From Ficedula albicollis (Eukaryota > Chordata > Aves > Passeriformes > Muscicapidae), in contig NC_021684.1 in NCBI RefSeq assembly GCF_000247815.1, positions 11,825,162 to 11,889,161 on the forward strand: 64,000 nucleotides of DNA, written 5' to 3'. How positions within the stretch are numbered: the stretch's first letter is position 1; each line of letters starts with the position of its first letter. This document shows, piece after piece, positions 28,541 to 39,629 of the stretch. The position numbers and the translations under genes were made by a program. The notes below the pieces were generated by a model. It saw only the letters and a program-made list of their open reading frames with translations, searched no databases and was not told the DNA's origin.

Positions 28541-31500
28541 TGCCTGACACACTTTCCTCTCCTCCCACCCCCTCTTGGCAAGTGCTTGCAGAGCCTCCAG
28601 CACCTTTCAAGGCAATGTCAAGCTGCTGTCAAAGCATTGCACTGCCTCCCAAACACACACACACGCTGCTCGTAAGGGAATATGAGGCTGCAGTCTTGTG
28701 TCCTCCCTATAGAGTCTGCTGAAAACTCGGTTTAACCCTTTCTTAAGAAGGGCGGAGGAATCAGCACGGGCCAAAGGCATGCAAGTCCTGTGCTGAGATT
28801 TTTGGCGAGAGGAGGCTCTGGGGGCGGTGCTGGGACCCGGCTGGTCACGGGGAGTTTGGCCCTCCAGGACAAGGTACTGTATGGCTTCCCTGCACTGTGC
28901 GTGGGAGAGAGCACTGGCCAAGGAAGAAATGGCTGCAGTACACCAGCGTCTCCTTCCTTTACTGTTAAAATGGAAAAGTTGGCTGATTTGTGCTGAAGAT
29001 CCAGAGCATGCAGGGTATGCCAATGCCCTGGCCATGGGGCTGTAAGGTGTGCACAGGGTCAGACCCTGCCTCCAGCACTGTGCAGGTCCCCTTCTCAGCC
29101 AAGCTGTGAGGTACTAACTGTGCCAACCAGCTCATGGCAGCATTCTCCATAGTCACCCCATTCCCTTGAGAACTGCTGTCATCTATAACAGCAAGATTAT
29201 ACCCACAAACAGTGAAGAGAGATCAAGATGAGCATGGACTAAGGCACATGTCATCTACATCTTTGTATGAGGGTCCAGTCATGGTTGAGACTGCTACTAG
29301 ATTTGTCTGAAAGTAGCCAAGAAGTCACAAATTTAGAAGGAAGCTCATGGAAAGGCAGCAAGGTTAAGCCTTGCTTCCTGAGGAGAGAAATCAGGATAAA
29401 TCAAGAGGAACTAAATACATCTGAATGAGCCAGCAGGAAATTTTTACAAACCTGGGGGCTCTAACTCTGTGTGGAGGAGGATAACTGGGTTTCAGCTTAA
29501 TGCCAGAGATCTTGTTCAGATTGAAATGCAGCAGCATCTGTATTGTGGTTCAAACTCAGCTGTTTCATGAGAGGATAACTTATACAAAAGCAATAAAATC
29601 ACTAAGTAATAAAAAACTACTTACAAAAGAGATATTTTGGTCCATAATTTGTTTAAAGGAAGTTGTTCAGTCTCACAATAGACTTAATTACTAATTGAGG
29701 CAAAATTTATAATTAGAAATCTTTTCACATAGCTATTAATGCTTTAGCTGCAGAGAAATTTCATCTTAAAGGAAAAAAAACATTACCAGTCACACCACAA
29801 ATACAAGAAGCTGCTAATTTGAGAATAGCCCATTGCTTTGGATGCCATGAAATGGATGTCTTCAAAATGGTGTTTTTAAGAACAATTTGAAATAATTGTT
29901 TGTGTTTACACCACCATAAAATTATTCCCAGGTTATCTGCTGCACAAAGAAAGTGTGTGAGAGGACAGATCTAATACACAGTTGAAGCTGGGTTTTTTTG
30001 TGGATGAGAACTGGCTGGAGCTGCCCCTTTCCTCTGATATTGGTGGAGAAGGAAGAGGTATTTGAGCATTTCAAGCCCAGAATTGCTGGTGGCATTTGTT
30101 GAGCTGCTTGGCAAGACACCAGTGCACCAGGAGCCTGGAGAGGATAAAGATGTTTACTCTATGGCTTCTGGCCAAAATCCACAAACACAACGCTTTCTTC
30201 ATGTTTCAGGTGGCACTATATCAAAATCAGTTGAAGTGAACAGCTTGAGTTTCTAATGGGGAAGGGAAAGGATACACCACACACCCCAACAAAACAAGAC
30301 AGATCAAAAACACATGGTATGGCATCAAAATGTGTAGGTGTCATCAAAGAGCATGAGGCATCAACCTAAGCTACGGTGACAAACTCAAGGAACTTGAGCT
30401 TTATGTAGAGCTTTTATGTTTCAGGAACAGTCTGTGCATTGTCCTGTACCTTCTTGACATAAACTTTATGCTTATGTGCTCAGAATTAGCAGCTTTCCAT
30501 AAATGCTCTGGCAATATCCACTACATAAAAGTCTCACCTATGAATGTATGGTTTTTGAAATAAGTTAGCTTTGTGGAGGTGGGATGTTAAAAAAGTCTTT
30601 TCACAGGAAAAAAAAGAAATCAAAAATATCTCAGTTCTGTTGTTTTGGTATATTATGATCTCTTATTACCTTTCCAGGAGAAAAGAGGGTTTAGGGAATG
30701 CTTTCTTGCACCCCCACTTCAGTATAAAATACTCAAGGAGAAAGTCAGCACAGGCTGAGGACAGTCCATGGTAGAGAGCTTCTGGGTGGTCCCTACTGGA
30801 AACACCCATCCGTGCAGGCTCATGGCTCTCATCCATACAACTGAAGTGGTGATGCCAGTGAACAAGCACCTGCTCTAGAGAAATGGGAATTTACTTTTCT
30901 CAGGAACAGGCTGCCCTTTGAGTAAAGTTCATTTGTTGTAAGTAAGGAGTATCTGCCCTTACATGCACAGACATGTACTAGCTCTTGGTTTAACATTTCT
31001 TGTACACAACACATTCTGTCCTGCTCATGAACCTCACACGTATTTCTCCACAGCTGACCTACAAATCCTCCCAGAACCTCGGTGGGAGTGATGCTGCAAA
31101 CCTCACATGGCCTGAATTGGTTGGGACGACATTTACAGAATATACTTCTACAAACAAGACAGGGAGGACAGCAGAGGGAAGATCACAGGCTATTCCTTAT
31201 TTAGTCCAATGTTTGATGGGTATTTGTAACCATTACTTATTTAACCACATCCAAAGGATCCTTGTCAGAAGTCACAGTTCTGTGGAACACTCACACAAGA
31301 TCCTGATATGAACAATTTAGCACTGAACATGCTCTGAGCTGTGGAGAACATGGAGAGAATCTTACATCACTCCACATTAGGAAGTCTCAGGAGTCTCTCT
31401 GAAGGCAGCTGGATGAACATAATGAACAGTAAGCCACAAGAAGACGATGAGGAAAAACCCCCAACCACATGCACTTAGAGAGCACAGAGAAACACCGAAG

Positions 31501-34500
31501 TTCCAACCGCATATAAAATGATATTAATAGCAACAGAAATTGCTTTGGGTTAAGGAAGGTTCAGAAGAGACTGATGCTTTCTACTTTTTTTTAGTTCAGA
31601 TGTTAAATTAAGATTTTCCATTGCCATCTCCTTCTTCTCATCCTACTTCTTCCATTTAATAATACACGCCTGCACATCAGGGTCCCCCTGGGGCTGGGGA
31701 CTCATCTTCCTGCTCATCCACCCTCTCAAGGCTTGTTTCTGGCACAGCAGAACCAGTGCTTCCAGTTGTCGTACTGGGAAAGACAGTTTTTACTGGGAAT
31801 TCTACGCATCTCTGCACAAAATCAATAAGTTTGGAGAGCCTGCACCCCTCCTTGATAGACTTTTGGTTGCAACAGACAGGGAGGAGGAGCAGGGACAAAA
31901 GGAAGACCCATCACTCTCTTGGTGGAAGAGACTTTACAGCTGATTACCCAGCTACCCACTGGCTGCACATTTGCTCCATTTTATCTGCTCCAATTTTACA
32001 TAGTTGTGCTTATTTAGAAACCCCAGACAACTGCATATCAGCCTCAGGCCTCATCTCTGGTCTAAACAGATGCCCTGATTTTTACATTTTTACAACCCCA
32101 AAATGCAATGCACTGTTTCATCAATATATTTTTACAGCAAATGGAGAAAGGACTTGAAAAGAAAAAAATCTTTAAGGGTATTTAAACAGCATAATAATGG
32201 ACCCAGAGGAAGAAGTCCTTGATTGTTCTTTTCTTTAAGTGCAAATTCCACCAGCCAGTCCTAAACATTAATTTATTACGGGTAATGAACACAGAAAGAT
32301 AAATTGACCCATTCAGTAAGCAATTAGAACCCATGCTGCACGCACACATGCAGAGCACTGAGACAAAGTACTTCCTTTACAGAGGAAAGGTACCCCCATC
32401 CATTCCCTCCACCACCAGAGCACAATAAAATGGTTCCTGCACATTTTTCTGGGTAATCAGAGTAGGACACACCAGGGTTGGGGACCCCAGTGCTGATAAG
32501 AGAAACAGTGGAAGACAAATAGGCTGCAGCAAAGTACAAGGTCCTTTATTCCCCAGCCAGCTCTAATGATACAAAAGAGCTCATTCAGGGACCTTGTTAG
32601 CAAAGGTCATCCCAACAAAAGTGAATCTTGGCTTTACGATGATTTTTTAAGCCAAATGGAGATGAGCTTGACAAGACACAGCAATAAGCAATACAGCAGG
32701 AGGTTAGTGATTCAACAATAACCATGCCAGGGCAAGGTGGGAGTTTATGACCTGGTCCAAAAGGAGCAGAGCTCTGGAAGTTGCATGCACAGCTCTGAAA
32801 GCAGGTTCAACCCTTTCAGGTAGACAGAGCATATTTCTCCCATTTATCTCTACTTCTGTGGCTTTATGTACAGAGCAAGTACTTTTTCTTTTTCTAGTCA
32901 AAATACACCCCCCTCCCTTTGGGGGTTCTCCTGTTTGGTTTTACTTTTACCCCCCTCAAATCTTTCATATCAATGTAGCTGGCTGGTATCCCACAGTCTT
33001 GTGACACAGGTAAAATCCTCAAGTATGTGTGTGATTGGAGGGAGCATGCAGACACAGAAGGCAAGAGCATAGCCATACCACTGGAGGAAACAAAATGCCT
33101 AATAGCTCCCATCTTCCCAGCTTTTAGTGATCCATGCACTGGAATGACAGCAATTTGTTGACAGAAAAAAAGAACAATAAAAATTGGAGGGCAAGTAAGC
33201 ATCTAAGCTTTTCAGGGACTGATTTCCAGTTTTAAGGTCATTAAGCCACTCCAATCCCCAGTAAGTGCATGGCAGCTGCACTTGGCACTTCAATATCTGC
33301 ACCAGTGGCTGCCCTGAAAGGGCCTGTTCGTGATCTCTCCTCTTCAGCAAAAATGCTGTTTCTTCTTTATATTTTATTCATGTCACCAAGAATGAAAATA
33401 GTGATGGGCCTGTTAGCAGCTGGCCAGCATCCACATTCCTTCCACGCTATGGGTGGGCAATTTAGGTGAAGCAAGCTCCAACACAATCAAAATACAGATG
33501 AGAGAAAACATATTCTGCTATGGACCTTAGGATATAGAGAGAAAATGGGAAACTGACACTGCAGCCCTACAAGAACAGGATGCGACCTTAGAGCTCAATC
33601 AGCCCAAAGGACAGAAAGGGACCAAAGGTGTGAGCATGTGGATGGGGCTGCAAAGCACGTCAGCATCCCTCAACTCTTTACTATGTTATGTGCACAAGAG
33701 CTCAGCTCTTTGCAGTAGCAGAGACTGAAGACTTCTTTCTCTTGATCCAAAATAATGCAGTGCTTGACCCCAAACAGAGGACCCATTTCTAGTAGCAGCA
33801 CCCCGAAAGACAGAGAGAGAGGCAATTCTACACCCTGTAGGACAGGTCTTAGCACCCACTCCTGCCTGTGAGAAGAAAAACCTTTGCATCTTCTTCCCCT
33901 TAAAGGATTTATCTTGGCACTGGTCTCTGCAGAGACAATGCTGCCAATGCAGATGGAAAAATAAGCAAGTGGGTCATCAGTCTTACCTGTTGTCACACAG
34001 TTTCTTTTCAATGAGGAGCAGTGTAACAATGCATTAACAATAAATGAAATGCCATGTTAACACTAATTTGCATAGTACAGAGCCACATTGCTCTGCTGCC
34101 TCTATTCTCTTTCTAAACTCTCCTGACCTGCATATGAAACGAGATGAAATTTAATTGCTGGGGCATTCAGTAGAATCACTGAATTCCTGCTTAATGAGGC
34201 TTCATTTGTACTCTGTTGCATCAGACACCTTCTCTCCAAGGTGCTGTATTAACTAGCTCAGAGATAAAATATTTTCCAAGACACATTTTCATATGTGTTT
34301 CAACAAAGAAATAGCAGGAAAAGCGCTGACTGCAAAAGATGATATTAGGATCAGCAGCATGATAAGGCCAGTGAAATCCCAAGAGCACCAAGCCCTATTC
34401 CTCCACCAAAAAAAAAAAGCTTTAATGGCTTTTATATATTCTCTAGCATGCTACTATGCAGCATCTATGCTATGCAGCTCTTCTAGAAGAGACAAGTCAA

Positions 34501-34829
34501 AGCTAGGTGAGACCTGGCCAAGGTCTATATGGGAGACAGCCAAGAACTAGAAGCAATACCAATGACTTTGGTGACTCAGAAAAAGCACAGCTCACGTTGC
34601 ACCCAGTGCTCGGGACGGTTTTGCATTCAGATATCTCAGTGAGCTCAGCTCATTCAGAAGTCCTTGGCTGAGGAGGTGTCTCGTGTGAGGCACCTTAGGC
34701 TGCGTGGCCAAGCAGCTCCCGGGAAGGTCAGCCTTTTTGTGTTCGCTCAGACATAGCACAGCCACTGCCAGCAGCACATCAGAGCCGCTTTAGGGACCAA
34801 AGACACCAGAGCAGCGACATTAACTCGTG
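28541..34829. other. Upstream region without recognisable gene
   Basis: About 6.3 kb of ordinary AT-rich vertebrate sequence lies between the two GC-rich islands. I saw no protein motif, RNA gene or transposon that I can name. A strong donor-like site on the minus strand (CAG/GTAAGAC near 33987) lies in a frame without a usable ATG. It could belong to an untranslated exon, but this is not supported further. Confidence 0.5.
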
Positions 34830-35180
34830 CAGGGGACACAAGGCAGTGCAGACAGGGCTGGACGAGGCCACGGGCTGCTGCGAGCTCCAGCCCCGGCTCT
34901 GCCCCACGCTGGGTGGGCAGCACGGAGCAGCGCCAGTGCCGCACTCAGCAGGAGCGCGGGGCAGCCGATGGCAGAAAGCGGGCAGGCATGGCCCAAAAGG
35001 CAGTGCCAGGGCACAGCAGCAGCGTTCCAGCGCGGGGGGACAGCAGCCAGGCTCCCCGCCGCCCGGGAAGGCTCCGGCGGTGCCCGCACACACGGGCGCT
35101 CGGACACGAGCGGTGCCGCTCCGCGCTGCTCCTGCTGCCGGCCCGGCTCCCGCTCCGGCTCGTCAAGTTTTAGTGCCATA
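34830..35180. promoter_or_regulatory. Second GC-rich, CpG-containing island
   Basis: A compact block of about 350 bases is rich in CCG, GCG and CGG triplets. It is clearly denser in GC than its neighbours and lies about 7 kb beyond the first island. It is open in several frames on both strands because of its composition. The predicted peptides are low-complexity Ala/Pro/Arg/Ser and show no family motif. It could be an alternative GRIP2 promoter, the promoter of an unidentified non-coding transcript, or an orphan island. Direction cannot be decided from sequence. Confidence 0.5.
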
Positions 35181-36200
35181 CACAGCTGCGGGTAACCCCC
35201 AAGTGCTGAGAGCAGTGAGTTATGAAGTATTTCGGGTTCAGAACACGCGGAGCTCCCTGAGGGACTGCAGACTGCTTGCTGCTGCAGGTTTGCAGGGTGG
35301 GATCAGCCACAGCACGCTCCCAGCAGCCTGAACAGGTTTACCCTTTCACTCGTGCCGCGCAGTAACCTATAAAATACTGCTTAGGCTCATGCCCCTCAAC
35401 ACCGGTGGATCCCTGATAGCTGCGAGAGGCCAAGAGACCAACCACAAAGTCACTTTCCCGTTTGTATCCTAAGGGGAGAGAGTGGGGATCAGGGTATGGC
35501 GTGAGGCAGTCCTAATTATCCCAGGGTAGCTAATTATAAAGGACATAAATTGACAGAAATAAAGCCACATGGTCAATAATAGTATTTTTTTAAGCTGGAA
35601 ATTTTAGCCCATTATCTTCCCAGCTGAAAAGCTTTAATTGAAAATGGCTAATCTTCCAGTGGGTTCAGGAAGGGTTTACAAGCTAATTGCTCTCTTTTCT
35701 TTAGGATTAACACTTTGTTCTGTGAATAGAGGTGGAGGGCAGCAGATGTGCAGCCTTTACTCTCTCTAATCCAAATACCCCACTGCCACAGATGCTCCCA
35801 ATGCTGTGTGGTGGCACAATGGAATCTCTCTCTTGCACATAAAGTGCTTGTTCAGAAATGAAATTACAGCTATCTATTAGAAAAGAAACAATAAATTTCC
35901 TCCACCACACATCCCCATCACGAAAGACATAGCATTGGGCCATAAAAATCCCTGATGGAAGTAAATCTTGCAGGAGAGAGAGCAGCTAACAAATGAATTT
36001 ACTACTTTCCTTTTCAACTGGTAGTCAGTGTCACTTGTACACAGGCAGAAAAGTCATTATCCCACAGAAGTCAGAGCATGATCCCACAAACCTCAGGGTG
36101 GCTGGGACCTGGCTGCTAAGCTCTAGGCTGGGAGAAGATTTAAAGGAGCTAGTTGGGAGAACAACTGCCATTTAAACTGAGAGAAATTAATTCTGCTAAC

Positions 36201-36418
36201 CACAGTGACAGCTATGACCTATTGCTCTCACAGACTGCCCATAAAGCTAGTTGGGAATCTTGGACTATATGGGATTTGTATTCCATGAGAAAAAGGGGTT
36301 GGCTTGAACCACAGCGACAGCTATGACCTATTGCTCTCACAGACTGCCCATAAAGCTAGTTGGGAATCTTGGACTATATGGGATTTGTATTCCATGAGAA
36401 AAAGGGGTTGGCTTGATC
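36201..36418. repeat. Tandem duplication, 109-bp unit x2
   Basis: The unit at 36201-36309 is repeated directly at 36310-36418. The copies begin CACAGTGAC and CACAGCGAC and differ at about two positions. This indicates either a recent duplication or a local assembly error. Confidence 0.95.
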
Positions 36419-38710
36419 CTGTGATCTCTCTGGGAGAGATGTAGTTAAAGAAGGAGAGGAGGATCCCTAATAGCAATGAAGCCTATTTTTCAGAAAGAGG
36501 GGAGGGGGAGAAAAAGTACATTCAAAGACATCTTAAATGAACAAAACGAGGTCGTAGCCATTCAGCTCTTGCTGCTGCAGGGAAAGGAAGACCAAGCCCT
36601 TGTTCACATGAAATCTGCACTCCTGCTGCTCAGAAAACCAGGTGTCTGGCACCTCCTTGAGAGATCCTGATTAGCAGTCCCAAAGGGGTAACACAGCTGT
36701 TAGCAAAGCAACTTTTCCTATTCCCATGATCAGATAAGGGAAGGCCACAGCTTTAGCAGTAACAGTGTGCAGCCCACCCTACCCAAACTGGAGATCAGAA
36801 AAGCAACAGAGCACTTGGGCCCAAAAGGTATGGAGAGGAGGAGGAAGCATTTAGTGTTTGAATCAACAAGTCAAGGTAATGGTTTTTATCATGTCTCAGC
36901 AGTGCTGTTGAGGAAGGCACTAGGGAAGGGATCCAGCCCCACCTGTATGAACTGTCTAACAGCATCACCAGGGCTTCCCCTAGAACAGCCAATGAGAAGG
37001 AAATATTTGCCTAGAGAACAGGTCATCTCAAGTCACTAGAATTAAGTTCCTAACTTCAGCAATCTGTAAACTAGAGAGAAGATTCATCTTTTTTGACAGA
37101 ACAGCAAATACAGCTCAGCAACTGCTTCCCCTATTTCTCCTGCCCCTAAAACCTAGAATTTTCTGCTGAATCACTATCAAAAAGAACATGCTCAAACCCA
37201 GGAAGGAAGCAGTGCAAACAGTACCCATACAAGAGTGTCTCAGTCAAACCCATGGAAGCAGAAGAGACAAGAATCCAGAGAATGGGTACCAGACTCAGAA
37301 ATTTCAAAAGCTCAGCTAGTTTTTAAAAACTGAATTTGTGTGAAGTACAGCTCAATATTGCCTTTTCAAACCCTTCCTGGAACAGTCACGAAGTTGCTAT
37401 CCTAATTCAAGCCTTTCATTAGCTGGTGAATTGGAATATTTAGTGTTCAAATGAAGATGAATTGTTGCCAGTCACAGCATCATCCTGCATTCAGCAGTGA
37501 TCTCGATCTTGCAAAGTATTTCCTCAACTAAGGGAGAAAATCCTCAGAGCACACAGATGACAGACACACAAATCATGACCAAATGACAGTATTAAAATCA
37601 AAATGGATGCTGAGATACTAAAGGCATGGGTTATGAGGAGATATTTTCAAAACTCTCTTAACCCAGTGACCCAGTTTATGGGAAAGATGCCTTATCATTT
37701 GTACCTTTTGCTTACACATGAGAAGAGGCAGCAAGTGCACACTCTCTGCTACCTCGACAGCTGTTCACATGCTGAAACGTGGTAGTTAGTTGTGCAAGAA
37801 GGCATTAAAAGTTAGAGAATTGTTCATTATTGCTTTCCTGGGTGTTGTTTCTGGTACTCAAAGGCACAAAAATCCTGCAGAAGCTGACTCTCTAGAGTTA
37901 CACCTCCTACTCCAAGAGTGCATTTCTGTGCAAGAGCCACTGGGAACAACACTGAAAACGTTATTTACTCCACAAAGATGAACACACAGAATTCAAGTGA
38001 GAATCAACACTGGATAAATTATGGCCAAGAAAACAAAGTTTTAAAGCTGCATATTTGGCAAAAAGATGCTTTGATTGTCTTCTTTTCAAAGAAAAACAAA
38101 AAAGCACAGAGAAAATTATTTTCTGAAAGCTGTAAGAAGCACTGTGAAGACCTAGTTTTGTAATTTTGTGATCACCCGCCTTCACATTAGCTGACATCCC
38201 TGACATGCAGTTACAGACCTACTGCAGAACAGAACTAACATTACAGAAGAGCTTCCTAGAAAAAGCTTTTCGTAATAGAAATATTCTGTCCAATTACTTA
38301 CAGAGTGATCACTTAGGAATATTTATTCTCCAAAATATGCTGTACTATAAACCCCTTTTACTCAGCTATTAGTCCATTTCTAAGAAGTAGCACGAGGCTT
38401 AGTAGGATGTGGATATTTGAGTGAAAATGATGGGATTGCTTTCTTTATAGCTGAGAATTGATGCATATATGTCAGAGGACAGACAAGAGGAAAACAGGTC
38501 TTGATCAAAGCAATCAGACAGAGCACTGAAGCCTAGAGGCTCTGAACAAACAAGCAACACCTGAAGGGCAGGTCACAGTGGGGACATGAAAGCTTCCTTG
38601 CAAGATTTCAGGTGCATTCCTGCAGTAACCACACACTCCTGGAGACCACTGCATGTAGATGGTGCCCAGGTGTAAGCTGGGCTGACTAACAATTACTTAC
38701 ATTTTATGTG

Positions 38711-38904
38711 ATGTTCCAAAATAATTAAAACTGGTTCCCTTTAGAAATAACATTGCCTCAAACCCATCAGGATGTTTTTAGGCAGTAGTCACACCATTAC
38801 GAAGGGTATGTCCCAAAATAATTACAACTGGTTCCCTTTAGAAATAACATTGCCTCAAACCCATCAGGATGTTTTTAGGCAGTAGTCACACCATTACGAA
38901 GGGT
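38711..38904. repeat. Tandem duplication, 97-bp unit x2
   Basis: The unit at 38711-38807 is followed directly by a second copy at 38808-38904. I count two substitutions between them (TTCC versus TCCC, and AAAACTGG versus ACAACTGG). Each copy carries the same GGATGTTTTTAGGCAG core. Confidence 0.95.
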
Positions 38905-39039
38905 ATTTGTGATGTGAATTGCAGCTACATTAAATACATTATTAAATATACAAAGCATCATGCAGCTGTAGTTATCCCCAGAATGACTCACTCCTGGTGT
39001 ACAGTGATTTAGCCAGAGGAGAAGAGTATTGGAGGAGGA

Positions 39040-39181
39040 AGGTGCAAATGTTCTTCACAGGTCATTACTGCAGCTGCCACATCAGTCCTCTCTCCCAGCC
39101 ACTCTCTCCAAGGTGCAAATGTTCTTCACAGGTCATTACTGCAGCTGCCACATCAGCCCTCTCTCCAAGCCACTCTCTCCT
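39040..39181. repeat. Tandem duplication, 71-bp unit x2
   Basis: A 71-bp unit starting AGGTGCAAATGTTC occurs at 39040-39110 and again at 39111-39181, with two substitutions. It lies only about 140 bases after the 97-bp duplication. Confidence 0.95.
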
Positions 39182-39189
39182 TTCCCTTC

Positions 39190-39222
39190 TTCATGGAATC
39201 ACTTGGGTTGGAAGGAATCTCT
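39190..39222 (-). mobile_element. Short CR1-like LINE 3' fragment
   Basis: The sequence GGAATCACTTGGGTTGGAAGG resembles the well-known 3' end of avian CR1 LINEs read in reverse orientation. Only about 30 bases match, so this would be an old remnant. It adjoins the end of the 71-bp duplication. The assignment is from memory of the consensus. Confidence 0.4.
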
Positions 39223-39509
39223 CTGGAAGCACTACCATGAAGGAACTCCATGGACAAATAAAAATACTCCCCTTACTTGGGAAGCTTCCAACAACATAAA
39301 TATTTACACTGGGACCACATGGGTGAGGGAAGGTGGGTGCCTGTAGCTGTACCTGCTGTCCACTGTGGAAAGGGACATGGCCACAGCCACTCCAGCAGCA
39401 TCCACACCTGCTCATCCTGCCCAGGGCCAGCAGCCATGATCCTGTGGCTGGGATTCTCCTCTCTGCAGAGGGCAACCCAAGTGCACCAGCCTCCCTCCCT
39501 CTAAGAAGA

Positions 39510-39629
39510 TATTTGGCAGGATTTGACAGTTGAGCATAATTCCAGATGAAACACGCCAGATTGAAGGAGTATTTGGCAGGATTTGACAGTTGAGCGTAAT
39601 TCCAGATGAAACACGCCAGATTGAAGGAT
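39510..39629. repeat. Tandem duplication, 60-bp unit x2
   Basis: A 60-bp unit containing TTTGGCAGGATTTGACAG occurs at 39510-39569 and 39570-39629. The internal difference is one substitution (GCATAAT versus GCGTAAT), with a few more at the unit edges. It is the fourth such duplication within 3.5 kb. Confidence 0.95.

Noticed and set aside
33987..34030. Coding first exon ending at a CAG/GTAAGAC donor on the minus strand
   Set aside because: The phase-1 frame has no ATG before an upstream stop, so it could only be untranslated.
34820..35331. 120- and 161-residue Ala/Pro/Arg-rich open frames on opposite strands
   Set aside because: They overlap each other in a GC-rich island where stop codons are rare. 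Low complexity and no motif or splice context.
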